The notes: generated by a model not told the origin, from the letters alone. A DNA stretch of 64,000 nt from Pantoea nemavictus (GCF_037479095.1 NZ_JBBGZW010000001.1:992001-1056000); one strand, 5' to 3'. Positions 34,072 through 44,398 are shown, counted from the first letter of the stretch. Numbers and translations are program-made.

Positions 34072-34593
34072 ATGCCTATTCCCATTGTGAAATTACGTCC
34101 CTTTACCCTGCAAGATATCGATGCTTTTACTGAGGCCGTTAATGAATCCTTGAGCACTCTTAAGCCCTGGTTGGCGTGGGCGCATGATGATTATCTTTTA
34201 GAGGAAGCGGTTAGTTGGATCAATTTCACGCACATCCAGCGAACCAAGGGTGAGGCTGAAGAGTTCGCCATTGTCGATGACAAGGATCGGTTATTGGGTG
34301 GCGCCGGTATACGCTTCGCCAGGCATCCGGGCGAATTTAGCGCATTAGGATATTGGGTACGAAGTGATGCTCAGCGGCAAAGCGTAGCAACCCGCGCGGT
34401 AGCGCAGTTAGTCGAGTTTGGCTTTCAGCATCCACATATTAATCAGCTTGAGATTCTGGCTGCAGAAGAGAACCACGCGAGTCGTGCAGTGGCATTACGT
34501 AGCGGCTTTTCGTTTGTCGATTATCGCTACGGATTGATCGTATTAGCCAATGGCGCGGTCAATACGGCGATTTATCATTTAAAACGACCATAA
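34072..34593 (+). CDS. GNAT-family N-acetyltransferase (RimJ/RimL-like)
   Basis: The 173-aa product is a GNAT acetyltransferase of the RimJ/RimL type, which acetylate N-termini of ribosomal proteins or small amines; the substrate cannot be read from sequence. Seen are the starting strand KLRPFTLQDIDAFTEAV, the variable LKPWLAWAHDD, the central GAGIRFARHPGEFSALGYWVR, and the acetyl-CoA loop region DAQRQSVATRAVAQLVEFGF, then EENHASRAVALRSGFSFVDY. It is a single gene between aroF and rplS, where E. coli has yfiRNB instead. Confidence 0.82.
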   Translation: MPIPIVKLRPFTLQDIDAFTEAVNESLSTLKPWLAWAHDDYLLEEAVSWINFTHIQRTKGEAEEFAIVDDKDRLLGGAGIRFARHPGEFSALGYWVRSDAQRQSVATRAVAQLVEFGFQHPHINQLEILAAEENHASRAVALRSGFSFVDYRYGLIVLANGAVNTAIYHLKRP

Positions 34594-34596
34594 AAA

Positions 34597-34623
34597 AGGG
34601 GCTGACCAAATGGCCAACCCCTT
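34597..34623. terminator. Bidirectional terminator between acetyltransferase and rplS
   Basis: AAGGGGCTGACC / GGCCAACCCCTT forms a stem of about 12 pairs with two mismatches and an AAAT loop. A run of six As on the left gives the U-tract for the rplS operon on the minus strand, making it strongest in that direction. Confidence 0.75.
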
Positions 34624-34649
34624 GTTTGCTATTAACTTTGAGAAGTCGC

Positions 34650-35042
<393 letters not shown>

Positions 35043-35807
35043 TTACTCTCCCGCCTCATCGTTTTGTTGCTGCTGATGTTCACGCTGGAACTCATTTAGC
35101 AACCGTGCTTGCTCTTCAGTCAGAGCCAGGTTTTCCAGAAGTTCAGGTCTTCTTAGCCAGGTACGGCCTAACGACTGTTTCAGACGCCAGCGGCGAATAT
35201 CGGCATGGTTGCCCGACAGTAGAACTGGCGGAACCTCCATCCCTTCTAACACTTCAGGTCGGGTGTAGTGCGGGCAATCCAGCAAACCGTCCGAGAACGA
35301 ATCCTCATCGGCTGACGCCTGTTTCCCCAATACGCCGGGAATAAACCTGGCGACTGAGTCAATCAACGTCATGGCTGGTAGCTCACCGCCACTGAGAACG
35401 TAATCACCGATTGACCATTCTTCGTCAATCTCAGTGTGAATTACGCGCTCATCTATCCCTTCGTAGCGACCACAAACCAGAATCAACTTCTGATTCGTCG
35501 CCAGTTCGCAAACGCCCTGTTGGTCCAGTTTGCGACCCTGAGGTGAAAGATAAATCACCTTAGCGCCTTCTCCCGCCGCCGCTTTCGCTGCGGAGATGGC
35601 GTCCCGTAAGGGTTGCACCATCATCAACATTCCCGGTCCGCCGCCGTAAGGACGGTCGTCCACGGTACGGTGCCGGTCATGCGTGAAGTCACGAGGACTC
35701 CAGCTTTGAATGTTGAGCAGGCCATTTTTTACTGCCCGGCCAGTTACCCCGTACTCGGTAATAGCGCGAAACATCTCTGGAAACAGGCTAATAACACCAA
35801 TCCACAT
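35043..35807 (-). CDS. trmD: tRNA (guanine-N1)-methyltransferase
   Basis: TrmD makes m1G37 next to the anticodon and prevents frameshifting; it is essential in E. coli. From the ATG at 35807 ([16 protein letters not shown]) the product is 254 aa (E. coli 255). The trefoil-knot SAM site is seen in [13 protein letters not shown] and [15 protein letters not shown]; the C-terminal part has DCPHYTRPE and [14 protein letters not shown] longer reading to 35861 adds 18 unconserved residues. It is third in its operon, 35 bases after rimM. Confidence 0.97.
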   Translation of the reverse strand: MWIGVISLFPEMFRAITEYGVTGRAVKNGLLNIQSWSPRDFTHDRHRTVDDRPYGGGPGMLMMVQPLRDAISAAKAAAGEGAKVIYLSPQGRKLDQQGVCELATNQKLILVCGRYEGIDERVIHTEIDEEWSIGDYVLSGGELPAMTLIDSVARFIPGVLGKQASADEDSFSDGLLDCPHYTRPEVLEGMEVPPVLLSGNHADIRRWRLKQSLGRTWLRRPELLENLALTEEQARLLNEFQREHQQQQNDEAGE

Positions 35808-35842
35808 CGCGTTCGCCGTTACGTTACCGGATTGTCCGGAGA

Positions 35843-36391
35843 TCAAAAACCAGGATCCCAATCTACTTCAATAAGGCCAGTAGAGAGATCGACTTTCTTG
35901 ATAACCTGTTCATCAAGAAACGGAATTAACCGCTCTTGCGCACCGAATGCATCCTTCAGGTTTGCCTTAACGACGAGAACGTCGTTCGATCCGGTTTCCA
36001 TCAAATCAATGACTTTGCCCATCTCGTAGCCTTCGAGGTTAACGACTTTCATACCCATAAGGTCTTTCCAGTAGTAATCACCTGCTTCCAGCGCTGGCAG
36101 CTGCGTGGAGTCAACCGTAATTTCGCAATTGGTCAACTGCGTTGCAGCGTCCCGATCGTCAATGCCTTTGACTTTGATGATCAGGTCCTGATTGTGGTGC
36201 TTCCAGCCCTCGAGTTCGACCTGCTGCCATTTACCGGCGCGCTGGATAAACCAGGGTTGGTAGTCGAAGATGCTTTCAGCGTCTTCAGTGGAGGAAAACA
36301 CTTTGAGCCAACCTCGAATGCCGTAAGCCGCGCCCATTTTTCCCAATACGATCGGGTTAACGGGAGGCTGCCCGGCAGGTTTAATGCTCAT
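35843..36391 (-). CDS. rimM: 16S rRNA processing/30S maturation factor RimM
   Basis: RimM helps mature the 30S head by binding ribosomal protein S19. From ATG 36391 ([10 protein letters not shown]) the product is 182 aa, as in E. coli. The N-terminal domain has [23 protein letters not shown]; the PRC-barrel C-terminal domain has [11 protein letters not shown] and [20 protein letters not shown], ending [12 protein letters not shown] three codons earlier is possible but less likely. It lies 18 bases downstream of rpsP. Confidence 0.96.
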   Translation of the reverse strand: MSIKPAGQPPVNPIVLGKMGAAYGIRGWLKVFSSTEDAESIFDYQPWFIQRAGKWQQVELEGWKHHNQDLIIKVKGIDDRDAATQLTNCEITVDSTQLPALEAGDYYWKDLMGMKVVNLEGYEMGKVIDLMETGSNDVLVVKANLKDAFGAQERLIPFLDEQVIKKVDLSTGLIEVDWDPGF

Positions 36392-36409
36392 GCTCACCAC
36401 CGTGACAGA

Positions 36410-36658
36410 TTAAGCTGCTTTTTTTGCTTCTTTGATCAGCGCGTTAACGCGATCAGAAAGCGTTGCGCCCTGGCCAACCCAGTGCTCAATACGGTCCAGA
36501 TCCAGACGCAGACCTTCAGCCTGACCAGAAGCGATCGGGTTGAAGAAACCTACGCGCTCGATGAAACGACCGTTACGAGCATTGCGGCTGTCAGTAACGA
36601 CGACCTGATAGAACGGACGCTTTTTAGCGCCGTGACGTGCCAAACGAATTGTTACCAT
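36410..36658 (-). CDS. rpsP: 30S ribosomal protein S16
   Basis: S16 is needed for 30S assembly. The 82-aa product starting [18 protein letters not shown] has the E. coli length, ending [19 protein letters not shown] precedes the ATG at 36658; a longer reading (to 36745) runs through the leader hairpin and is not credible. It is the first gene of the operon. Confidence 0.97.
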   Translation of the reverse strand: MVTIRLARHGAKKRPFYQVVVTDSRNARNGRFIERVGFFNPIASGQAEGLRLDLDRIEHWVGQGATLSDRVNALIKEAKKAA

Positions 36659-36680
36659 AACATCCTCATTAGTTAATAAA

Positions 36681-36716
36681 GCGCTCGGGCCCCATCGAGG
36701 AACGGGGCCCGAGCGC
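36681..36716 (-). promoter_or_regulatory. Strong hairpin in the rpsP leader
   Basis: A perfect 13-bp GC-rich stem GCGCTCGGGCCCC / GGGGCCCGAGCGC with a 10-base loop ends 22 bases before the rpsP start codon. On the minus strand it is followed only by TTTATTAAC, so it is not a classic strong terminator. It could be an attenuator, an mRNA-protecting structure or a protein-binding leader. No published site is known to me. Confidence 0.6.
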
Positions 36717-36800
36717 GATATAAAAAGCCCGAAAATTTTACTCATTTTGGCGCAAAAAGCAACCTAAGCGTGCCAAATTTCCGGCTTTTTGACGGCCGCA

Positions 36801-38162
36801 TTAGCGACCAGGGAATCCAGGTGGCATCATGCCTTTCATGCCACGCATCATTTTGGCCATGCCACCTTTCTTCATTTTCTTCATCATGCGCTGCATATCA
36901 TCGAACTGTTTCAGCAGTCGATTGACGTCTTGCACCTGCATGCCCGAGCCCAGCGCAATACGACGTTTGCGCGAACCCTTGATAATTTCTGGCTTCTCAC
37001 GCTCTTTACGCGTCATCGAATTGATGATGGCTTCCATGCGAACCAGCACTTTGTCATCCATCTGCGACTTCACGTTATCAGGCAGTTGACCCATGCCCGG
37101 CAGTTTGCCCATCAGGCTCGCCATACCGCCCATGTTGCGCATCTGCTTCAACTGCTCAAGAAAATCATTGAGGTCAAAACCGTCGCCGGTTTTCAGTTTT
37201 TTCGCCAGCTTCTCAGCCTGATCGCGGTCAACTTTGCTCTCGATATCTTCGATCAGCGACAGAACATCGCCCATGCCGAGAATGCGCGAGGCGATACGTT
37301 CTGGATAGAAAGCTTCCAGCGCTTCGGTCTTCTCGCCCATCCCCATGAATTTAATCGGCTTGCCGGTAATGTGACGAATCGACAGCGCCGCACCACCGCG
37401 CGCATCACCGTCGACTTTCGTCAGGATGACACCGGTCAGCGGCAGCGCTTCATTGAAGGCTTTTGCCGTATTCGCGGCATCCTGACCGGTCATGGCGTCG
37501 ACCACAAACAGGGTTTCCACCGGATTAATCGCGGCGTGCACCTGTTTGATTTCGTCCATCATCGCTTCATCGACGTGTAAACGACCGGCGGTATCCACCA
37601 GCAGCACATCGTAGAATTTCACTTTGGCTTCTTTCAGCGCGTTCTGAACAATATCGACCGGCTTTTGGCTCAGATCGGACGGGCAGAAATCGACGCCAAC
37701 CTGCTGTGCCAGGGTTTCCAGCTGCTTGATCGCCGCAGGGCGATAGACGTCAGCAGAAACAACCAAAACTTTCTTTTTATGCTTTTCGCGTAAAAACTTA
37801 CCCAGCTTCGCGACGCTGGTGGTTTTACCGGCACCTTGCAAACCCGCCATCAACACCACGGCCGGTGGTTGCGCATTCAGATTGAGCGCATTATTTTCAG
37901 CCCCCATCGCTGCAACCAGTTCATTGCGAACGATTTTGATGAACTCCTGACCTGGCGTCAGGCTTTTGTTCACATCGTGGCCAACTGCAGCTTCTTTCAC
38001 GCGATTAATAAAATCACGCACTACCGGCAGCGCAACGTCAGCTTCCAGCAGCGCCATGCGCACTTCGCGCAGCGTGTCTTTAATGTTGTCTTCGGTCAGC
38101 CTTCCGCGGCCGCTGATATTGCGCAGGGTTTGCGACAAACGATCGGTTAAATTATCAAACAT
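36801..38162 (-). CDS. ffh: Signal recognition particle protein Ffh
   Basis: Ffh is the SRP54 GTPase that with 4.5S RNA targets membrane proteins to FtsY. The 453-aa length equals E. coli. Parts in order: N domain (MFDNLTDRLSQTLRNI), G domain with GLQGAGKTTSVAKLG, DTAGRLHVDEAMM and TKVDGDARGGAAL, and the methionine-rich M domain (from about residue 300) with SGMQVQDVNRLLKQF and MMKKMKKGGMAKMMRGMKGMMPPGF. It is divergent from ypjD. Confidence 0.98.
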   Translation of the reverse strand: MFDNLTDRLSQTLRNISGRGRLTEDNIKDTLREVRMALLEADVALPVVRDFINRVKEAAVGHDVNKSLTPGQEFIKIVRNELVAAMGAENNALNLNAQPPAVVLMAGLQGAGKTTSVAKLGKFLREKHKKKVLVVSADVYRPAAIKQLETLAQQVGVDFCPSDLSQKPVDIVQNALKEAKVKFYDVLLVDTAGRLHVDEAMMDEIKQVHAAINPVETLFVVDAMTGQDAANTAKAFNEALPLTGVILTKVDGDARGGAALSIRHITGKPIKFMGMGEKTEALEAFYPERIASRILGMGDVLSLIEDIESKVDRDQAEKLAKKLKTGDGFDLNDFLEQLKQMRNMGGMASLMGKLPGMGQLPDNVKSQMDDKVLVRMEAIINSMTRKEREKPEIIKGSRKRRIALGSGMQVQDVNRLLKQFDDMQRMMKKMKKGGMAKMMRGMKGMMPPGFPGR

Positions 38163-38329
38163 GCTCTCTCACTTAGAACCGTAGCGAGGCCGCCCCAGGC
38201 GACACAATACGGCGGATTATAACACGAAGACGGAGCGATCTCTGCAATTGACCTTCAGATCGTTTGGAGCCTGCTGCTGCTGGCGCTATACTGCTTTTTT
38301 CCTTATCTGACCGATACCTGAAAGGATCT

Positions 38330-39124
38330 ATGTTCGTTTTCGCGATCGTGGCGCTGTTCGCCTACTCCCTCAGTCTTGCACTCATCATTCCCAGCCTGCT
38401 TAAACGCAACGGTGGCTGGCGCCGTTTTGCCGTGCTTTCTGCCTGCGTGGCGCTGATTGCGCACGCCGTTGCCCTGCAGCAGCGCATTTTTGCCGTAGAT
38501 AACGGGCAAAATCTCAGTCTGCTCAATATCGGTTCGCTAGTTAGCCTGCTGATCTGCGCCATCATGACGATTGTTGCCTCACGTAATCGTGGCTGGCTGC
38601 TGCTGCCCATTGTGTACGGCTTCGCATTGATTAACCTGGCCTTCGCCACTTTTGTGCCGAATGCCTTTATTACGCATCTTGAAACCACGCCGGGCATGAT
38701 GGTTCACATTGGTCTGTCGCTGTTTGCCTATGCCACGCTGATTATTGCCGCGCTCTATGCGTTACAACTGGCGTGGATTGATTACCAGTTGAAAAACAAG
38801 AAGCTGGCTTTCACCCAGGATATGCCACCGCTGCTGAGCATTGAGCGCAAAATGTTTCACATCACGCAAATTGGTGTCGTGCTGCTGACGCTGGTGCTGT
38901 GCACCGGACTGTTCTTCATGCATAACCTGTTTAGCGCGGAGAATGTAGATAAAGCGGTTCTCTCCATCATTGCCTGGTTTGTCTACATTGTTTTGCTCTG
39001 GGGGCACTATCACGAAGGCTGGCGCGGACGCCGCGTCGTGTGGTTCAACTGTGGCGGTGCGCTGCTGCTAACCATGGCCTACTTCGGCAGTCGCGTACTT
39101 CAGCACCTGCTCACATCTCACTAA
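38330..39124 (+). CDS. ypjD: Inner membrane protein YpjD (CcsA/HemX-like)
   Basis: This polytopic protein has about eight membrane segments and belongs to the cytochrome c assembly (CcsA/HemX) family; in E. coli it sits beside a CorB/CorC-type ion transporter gene, with which it is thought to act. From ATG 38330 (AAAGGA upstream) the product is 264 aa (E. coli 263). Conserved segments are QNLSLLNIGSLVSLLICAIMTI, HIGLSLFAYATLIIAALYALQLAWIDYQLKNKKL and LLWGHYHEGWRGRRVVWFN. An upstream-extended reading (38264) lacks a ribosome-binding site. It is seven bases before yfjD. Confidence 0.92.
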   Translation: MFVFAIVALFAYSLSLALIIPSLLKRNGGWRRFAVLSACVALIAHAVALQQRIFAVDNGQNLSLLNIGSLVSLLICAIMTIVASRNRGWLLLPIVYGFALINLAFATFVPNAFITHLETTPGMMVHIGLSLFAYATLIIAALYALQLAWIDYQLKNKKLAFTQDMPPLLSIERKMFHITQIGVVLLTLVLCTGLFFMHNLFSAENVDKAVLSIIAWFVYIVLLWGHYHEGWRGRRVVWFNCGGALLLTMAYFGSRVLQHLLTSH

Positions 39125-39131
39125 GGATTTT

Positions 39132-40421
39132 GTGTTGGAACACGTTTCAACCACCACGCTGATCATTACGCTGGTCATCATGGTGCTGGTCTCTGCGTAT
39201 TTCTCCGGTTCAGAGACCGGCATGATGACGCTCAATCGTTACAAACTGCGCCATAAAGCCAAAAGCGGTAACCGCGGTGCGCGTCGGGTGGAAAAACTTC
39301 TGCGTCGGCCGGATCGCTTGATCAGCCTGGTTTTAATCGGCAACAACCTCGTTAATATTCTCGCCTCCGCACTCGGCACCATCGTTGGCATGCGCCTGTA
39401 TGGCGATGCCGGCGTCGCGATTGCCACCGGTATTCTGACATTTGTGGTGCTGGTCTTTGCCGAAGTGTTGCCCAAAACGGTCGCTGCGCTCTATCCGGAA
39501 AAGGTAGCGTATCCCAGCAGTGTGTTATTGGCCCCGTTGCAATATGTCATGCTGCCACTGGTATGGCTGCTGAATACCATCACAAGGATTTTGATGCGCA
39601 TGGTGGGCATTAAAACCGATGGTTCTATCAGCTCAGCATTAAGTAAAGAAGAGCTACGCACCATTGTGTATGAATCACGCTCACTGATGTCACGCCGCAA
39701 TCAGGACATGCTGCTGTCAGTGCTCGATCTGGAAAAAGTTAGCGTGGATGACATCATGGTGCCGCGCAATGAGATCGTCGGCATCAACGTCAATGACGAC
39801 TGGAAATCCATCGAGCGCCAGCTCAGCCATTCTCCACATGGACGCATCGTTCTGTTCCGTGATTCATTGGATGATTGCGTCGGTATGCTGCGCGTACGCG
39901 AAGCCTGGCGCATGATGACCGAGAAGAAAGAGTTCAACAAAGATCGTCTGTTGCGTGCTGCCGATGAAATTTACTATGTGCCTGAAGGTACGCCGTTAAA
40001 CGTACAGCTGGTAAAATTTCAGCGTAATAAAAAGAAAGTCGGTTTGGTGGTCGATGAGTATGGCGATATCAAAGGGTTAGTGACCATTGAAGATATTCTG
40101 GAAGAGATTGTGGGTGATTTCACCACCTCAATGTCACCGTCGCTGGCAGAAGAAGTCATGCCGCAGAATGATGGTTCGGTACTGATTGAAGGCAGCGCCA
40201 ACGTGCGTGAAATCAATAAAGCCTTTAACTGGACGCTGCCGGAAGAGGATGCGCGCACCATTAACGGCATGCTGCTTGAAGCTCTGGAGGAGATTCCGCT
40301 GGTCGATACCCGCATAACGCTTGGCGCCTATGATATCGATATTCTCGATGTGCAGGATAATATGGTGAAGCAGGTGCGTATCACGCCGCATCACGCACTG
40401 AAATCCTCAATCGGCTCCTGA
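39132..40421 (+). CDS. yfjD: CNNM/CBS-domain membrane protein YfjD (HlyC/CorC family)
   Basis: YfjD is a CorB-like divalent-cation transport protein. The 429-aa product starts at GTG (MLEHVSTTTLI) behind AAGGA. It has an N-terminal DUF21/CNNM domain with three to four membrane helices (VLVSAYFSGSETGMMTLNRYKLRHKA), then two CBS domains (DIMVPRNEIVGINV; LVVDEYGDIKGLVTIEDILEEIVGDF) and a C-terminal CorC_HlyC domain (GSVLIEGSANVREINKAFNW). It is co-transcribed with ypjD; a terminator follows. Confidence 0.93.
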   Translation: MLEHVSTTTLIITLVIMVLVSAYFSGSETGMMTLNRYKLRHKAKSGNRGARRVEKLLRRPDRLISLVLIGNNLVNILASALGTIVGMRLYGDAGVAIATGILTFVVLVFAEVLPKTVAALYPEKVAYPSSVLLAPLQYVMLPLVWLLNTITRILMRMVGIKTDGSISSALSKEELRTIVYESRSLMSRRNQDMLLSVLDLEKVSVDDIMVPRNEIVGINVNDDWKSIERQLSHSPHGRIVLFRDSLDDCVGMLRVREAWRMMTEKKEFNKDRLLRAADEIYYVPEGTPLNVQLVKFQRNKKKVGLVVDEYGDIKGLVTIEDILEEIVGDFTTSMSPSLAEEVMPQNDGSVLIEGSANVREINKAFNWTLPEEDARTINGMLLEALEEIPLVDTRITLGAYDIDILDVQDNMVKQVRITPHHALKSSIGS

Positions 40422-40432
40422 AGCCTGCACAC

Positions 40433-40463
40433 AAAAACGCCGCGATGATCGCGGCGTTTTTTT
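40433..40463. terminator. Bidirectional terminator between yfjD and luxS
   Basis: The 10-bp stem AACGCCGCGA / TCGCGGCGTT with a TGA loop is flanked by As on the left and seven Ts on the right, so it can end both convergent transcripts. Confidence 0.85.
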
Positions 40464-40485
40464 ATGGTGCCTAAGCAACAACTAA

Positions 40486-41001
40486 CTAGATATGCAGCTC
40501 TTTCAGCTTTTCAGCAGGGAGCTTCAGATCTTCGTTGCGGTTAACGCCAATGTCGTGAGCCAGCACATTACGCGCGATCTGCTGCGCTTCATCCAGTGAG
40601 TGCAGCTTGTAGCTACCGCACTGATACTCGTTCAGCTCTGGAATCTGGCCCTGCTCTTTCACTTTCAGCACATCTTCCATCGCGCCTTTCCAGGCTTTCG
40701 CCACGCGCTGCTCGTCAGGCGTGCCAATCAAGCTCATGTAGAAGCCGGTACGGCAACCCATCGGCGAGATGTCGACGATTTCTACGCCATCACCATTCAG
40801 GTGATTGCGCATGAAGCCGGCAAACAGGTGCTCCAGCGTATGAATGCCACGCTCAGTCAGAATTTCAATATTCGGACGGCAGAAACGCAGGTCGAAGACG
40901 GTGATGGTATCGCCATGCGGAGTCTTCATGGTTTTTGCTACGCGCACTGCAGGCGCGCCCATGATGGTGTGATCAACAGTAAAACTATCCAGTAGTGGCA
41001 T
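40486..41001 (-). CDS. luxS: S-ribosylhomocysteine lyase LuxS
   Basis: LuxS cleaves S-ribosylhomocysteine to homocysteine and DPD, the precursor of autoinducer AI-2, as part of the activated methyl cycle. The 171-aa length equals E. coli. The metal-binding HTLEH motif (residues 54-58) and the catalytic cysteine in [17 protein letters not shown] are present. The gene stands alone, downstream of gshA with about 150 bases between. Confidence 0.97.
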   Translation of the reverse strand: MPLLDSFTVDHTIMGAPAVRVAKTMKTPHGDTITVFDLRFCRPNIEILTERGIHTLEHLFAGFMRNHLNGDGVEIVDISPMGCRTGFYMSLIGTPDEQRVAKAWKGAMEDVLKVKEQGQIPELNEYQCGSYKLHSLDEAQQIARNVLAHDIGVNRNEDLKLPAEKLKELHI

Positions 41002-41151
41002 ACGTCACCTCCTGTTTTGAGATTTTTTTTAAAACAATGAAACTTTTCTGTTCGCCCAACGTCTGAATATATGAAAGACGCGCATTTGTTATCATCATCC
41101 CTGACAACAGAGATGTTTATTTTGGCCACATTGATGTGGCCATTTTCTTTT

Positions 41152-42717
41152 CTAGCCTTCGCGACCTGCAAGGTAGCTTTCGAAATCCAGCGTATCGCTC
41201 TGTTCCAGCTGCTCTTGCGCTTGCAGCGACTCACGCGCCTGACGACTAAAATCATCTTCAGTCAGAATCTCTAACGACTCCTCGCACAGCAGATGACGAT
41301 ATTGCTCCGCTAATGCCACGCCTGCGCCGGTCAAACCATTTTCTTTAATGGCATGAAGGATGCGCGCCGAATAGGTTAGCTCAGGATCGTCAAAGGATGC
41401 CACCAGTTGATCGCAAACCTGTTGATATTGCGTATTGCCGTGATTACTGTCGAGCACCTCGGCTACGCGACGCAGATCGGCAAACAGCGCTTTACCCACT
41501 TCAACCAACGTATGCTCAGTTTCGCTACAACCCACCGCGATAACCTGACCCGGCTTACGTCCTTCCATCACCACACGGTTCCAGTTTTTACGCGTACACA
41601 ACAGCTCATCGGCGCTCATTTCCGGCGCATCAGCCAGCGTACACCAAATCAGGAACAGGTCGAGGAAGCGAGCCTGATTGGCATCAACACCAATCGCCGA
41701 GAACGGGTTGATATCCAGTGAGCGCACTTCAATGTATTCGATACCACCGCGCAGCAGCGCATCGGATGGCGCTTCGCCTGAACGCGTAACACGCTTTGGA
41801 CGAATGGGCGCATACAGCTCATTTTCAATCTGCAGAACGTTGGTATTCAGCTGTAGCCAATTGCCATCGGCATCTTTAGTGCCCATTGCCGCATACTCTT
41901 CCGACGGCGTTTTGATTGCCGCTTTAAGCGCCGCAACGTAGCCTTCCAGCGAGTTAAAGGTAATCCCTAATCCACTCTGCGATTTATTGGTGTAACCAAG
42001 ATCGCTCAGGCGCAACGACGTGGCGTGCGGCAGCCACAGCGTGCCTTTACCGTCAGTTTCAAACGGCAACTTGCTCTCTTCGCGCCCTTGCAGGAATGAG
42101 GAACAGATAGCAGGTGATGCTCCGAACAGATAAGGAATTACCCAGCCAAAGCGATAATAATTTCGAATCAAACGCAGATAGCCGGCGGATATGGTCTCTT
42201 TGCCGCTTTCCAAATCTTTCACATCTGCCCACTCTTGCCAAAATGACAAAGGCAGCGAGAAATTGTAATGCACGCCTGAAATAATCTGCATCAGCGCGCT
42301 ATAACGATTTTTGAGGCCCTGACGATACAGGGTTTTCATTTTACCGATATTGGAGCTGCCGTACTGCGCTAGCTCAATACTATCAACGTCATCGATATAG
42401 CCAGGCATACTAAAGGGCCACAAACGCTCTTCGCCCAACTCACGCGCGACATGGCGGTGAATATCACGCAGGAACGCCAGTGAACGATCGATGCTCTGAT
42501 CAACAGGCGTGATGAACTCCATCAGCGTTTCGGCAAAATCGGTAGTAATCCAATCATGCTTGAGTGCCGAACCCAAAGACTCGGGGTGCCCTGTGGTTGC
42601 CAGGTGACCATCGGGTTTAACGCGTAATGATTCGCGCTCAATACCACGGCCGATACCCTTTAACGCGTCAGGATGCGCTTCCAGCCAGGAAAGTGCCTTA
42701 GATACGTCCGGGATCAC
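41152..42717 (-). CDS. gshA: Glutamate--cysteine ligase
   Basis: GshA makes gamma-glutamylcysteine, the first step of glutathione synthesis. I take the GTG at 42717 (then [12 protein letters not shown]) because GGGAGG lies five bases upstream and E. coli GshA begins at the same residue with a non-ATG start. The product is 521 aa (E. coli 518). Frames extending to 42759 or 42891 add unconserved residues. Conserved parts include [28 protein letters not shown] (ATP/Glu site), [10 protein letters not shown] and [28 protein letters not shown]. Confidence 0.94.
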   Translation of the reverse strand: MIPDVSKALSWLEAHPDALKGIGRGIERESLRVKPDGHLATTGHPESLGSALKHDWITTDFAETLMEFITPVDQSIDRSLAFLRDIHRHVARELGEERLWPFSMPGYIDDVDSIELAQYGSSNIGKMKTLYRQGLKNRYSALMQIISGVHYNFSLPLSFWQEWADVKDLESGKETISAGYLRLIRNYYRFGWVIPYLFGASPAICSSFLQGREESKLPFETDGKGTLWLPHATSLRLSDLGYTNKSQSGLGITFNSLEGYVAALKAAIKTPSEEYAAMGTKDADGNWLQLNTNVLQIENELYAPIRPKRVTRSGEAPSDALLRGGIEYIEVRSLDINPFSAIGVDANQARFLDLFLIWCTLADAPEMSADELLCTRKNWNRVVMEGRKPGQVIAVGCSETEHTLVEVGKALFADLRRVAEVLDSNHGNTQYQQVCDQLVASFDDPELTYSARILHAIKENGLTGAGVALAEQYRHLLCEESLEILTEDDFSRQARESLQAQEQLEQSDTLDFESYLAGREG

Positions 42718-42790
42718 ATTAACCTCCCGCTGTGTGAATAATTTATTTTTGTTCAGCATAATGTTAACCGTAGCCTCGAATCTGTGCGAA

Positions 42791-43219
42791 TCAATGCCAC
42801 CATTGCAATGTTTGTAATGTGGCGGTCGCGATAACGATATAACGCAGCGTTTTACCGATGGCGAGGAACAGCACCGAGGGCAGCAAGGCAAAGCGCAACC
42901 AACCCGCGAGCACGCAGAGTAAGTCGCCCACTACCGGCAGCCAGCTAAAGATCAGTGCTGCAGGTCCCAATCGATGTAACCACGTCATTGCTGTGTCGTG
43001 CCATCGCCCTTGCCTTTTCAGCGGCATCAGGCGACCAAGAAGAATGTTGGTCAGGCCACCCAGCGTGTTTCCCACTGATGCAGCCAATAACAATCCATAA
43101 ACCGAACCCTTTTGGGCGATCAGCAGTGCAATCAGCACCGCCTCCGAGCTCCCCGGTAACAGGGTTGCACTCAGGAAGCTACTGCCGAATAACGAACCAT
43201 AGGTCAGAAATTCATTCAC
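42791..43219 (-). CDS. yqaA: Small DedA/VTT-type membrane protein YqaA
   Basis: YqaA is a 142-aa inner-membrane protein of the SNARE-associated/DedA-like family with about four hydrophobic segments; function unknown, DedA proteins being lipid flippases or transporters. The N-terminal [28 protein letters not shown] and [18 protein letters not shown] match E. coli, as does [18 protein letters not shown]. The start is GTG, overlapping the yqaB stop as GTGA, so the pair is coupled. Confidence 0.9.
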   Translation of the reverse strand: MNEFLTYGSLFGSSFLSATLLPGSSEAVLIALLIAQKGSVYGLLLAASVGNTLGGLTNILLGRLMPLKRQGRWHDTAMTWLHRLGPAALIFSWLPVVGDLLCVLAGWLRFALLPSVLFLAIGKTLRYIVIATATLQTLQWWH

Positions 43220-43782
43220 AGTAAACGGACATCAACCACGTCCATGCCTGCTGCTTTTGCCGCTTGTACGCCAAAGTCAGCATCCTCAAACACCACACAG
43301 CGCTCGGGCGCAATCCCCATCATTTCAGCGCAGCGTAAAAAGGTATCCGGTTGCGGTTTATGACGCTGTACGTCATCAGCCCCGACAACCGCATCAAACA
43401 GGTGGTAAACGCCCAACTCTTCGAGCAGTGCTTTCGCCAGGCTATGTTCACTGCCGGTGCCCACCGCCATCGGACGGCGACCATGATAGGCTTTGACGAC
43501 GTCCATTAGCGGCAGCGGACGTACGTCATCCAGCAGCATTACCTTTAGAGCCGCGGTTTTTTCTGCTGCCAACAGATGCGGATCATGCGTGGCATTGTTT
43601 TGCTCAAGAATAAACTGCGCCAGCTGCCAGGTGGGTGCGCCGTTGAAGCCCACCATTTTTTCTTCATCCATGGTGAAACCGTAGCGGCTAAGCACCTGCT
43701 GCCAGGCTTTTCGATGTGTCGGCTCAGTATCGAGAATTGTGCCGTCCATATCGAAAATCAGGGCATCATATTGGTCGTACAT
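43216..43782 (-). CDS. yqaB: HAD-family fructose-1-phosphatase YqaB
   Basis: YqaB is a haloacid dehalogenase-type sugar phosphatase active on fructose 1-phosphate and 6-phosphogluconate in E. coli. From the ATG at 43782 (MYDQYDALIFDMDGTILDTEP) the 188 aa equal E. coli. Motif I is DMDGT, motif II VGTGSEHS, motif III K at HKPQPDTF and motif IV VFEDADFGVQAAKAAGM. A longer reading adds 11 residues without conservation. It is translated into yqaA with a 4-base overlap. Confidence 0.94.
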   Translation of the reverse strand: MYDQYDALIFDMDGTILDTEPTHRKAWQQVLSRYGFTMDEEKMVGFNGAPTWQLAQFILEQNNATHDPHLLAAEKTAALKVMLLDDVRPLPLMDVVKAYHGRRPMAVGTGSEHSLAKALLEELGVYHLFDAVVGADDVQRHKPQPDTFLRCAEMMGIAPERCVVFEDADFGVQAAKAAGMDVVDVRLL

Positions 43783-44024
43783 TGTCACTCCGTCGAGTAC
43801 CACAAAATGAGCCATTACTTTAGCGTAATGCGCTCAGGTTGTCGCCAGGCGCGCTTAACCGCAAATGCTTTGAAAGCATTAGCATTTTTCGTTTTAGGAA
43901 AAAGGTCATAGCGTAATACCGGTGATAAACGGCGGTAATTACAACGTTTTTTAGTGGATGTAGAGATTGTCGTTGGAGGATTCAGAAACTAAGTGTCAAA
44001 AACTGAGAGATATCGAAGAAGTGA

Positions 44025-44101
44025 TGGTGCATCCAGGAGGATTCGAACCTCCGACCGCTCGGTTCGTAGCCGAGTACTCTATCCAGCTGAGCTATGGATG
44101 C
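44025..44101 (-). tRNA. tRNA-Arg (anticodon ACG), copy 1
   Basis: 77 nt, GCATCCATAG at the 5' end and encoded CCA; anticodon loop CTACGAA gives ACG. It is last in the transcript of a tRNA-Ser/tRNA-Arg array and corresponds to the E. coli serV-argVYZQ locus. Confidence 0.97.
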
Positions 44102-44145
44102 ATCGAGTTACTGCTGAGGTAAATTTTGAGAAGTTTGAAGAGGAA

Positions 44146-44222
44146 TGGTGCATCCAGGAGGATTCGAACCTCCGACCGCTCGGTTCGTAGCCGAGTACTC
44201 TATCCAGCTGAGCTATGGATGC
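44146..44222 (-). tRNA. tRNA-Arg (anticodon ACG), copy 2
   Basis: Identical in its 77 nt to copy 1. The spacer to copy 1 is the same 44 bases as that between copies 2 and 3, giving a 121-bp tandem repeat. Confidence 0.97.
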
Positions 44223-44266
44223 ATCGAGTTACTGCTGAGGTAAATTTTGAGAAGTTTGAAGAGGAA

Positions 44267-44343
44267 TGGTGCATCCAGGAGGATTCGAACCTCCGACCGC
44301 TCGGTTCGTAGCCGAGTACTCTATCCAGCTGAGCTATGGATGC
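44267..44343 (-). tRNA. tRNA-Arg (anticodon ACG), copy 3
   Basis: Identical 77-nt tRNA; separated from copy 2 by the same 44-base spacer as copies 1 and 2. Confidence 0.97.
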
Positions 44344-44398
44344 ATTGAGGTTTTCTTACGATGGACTAACTGAAACAACCTGAGGATGATACGAAGAA

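Noticed and set aside
36410..36745. A longer S16 with 29 extra N-terminal residues.
   Set aside because: The extension would translate the leader hairpin; the 82-residue form matches S16 exactly.
36789..37580. A 263-codon frame antisense to ffh.
   Set aside because: Histidine-rich shadow of the methionine-rich M domain of Ffh; not a gene.
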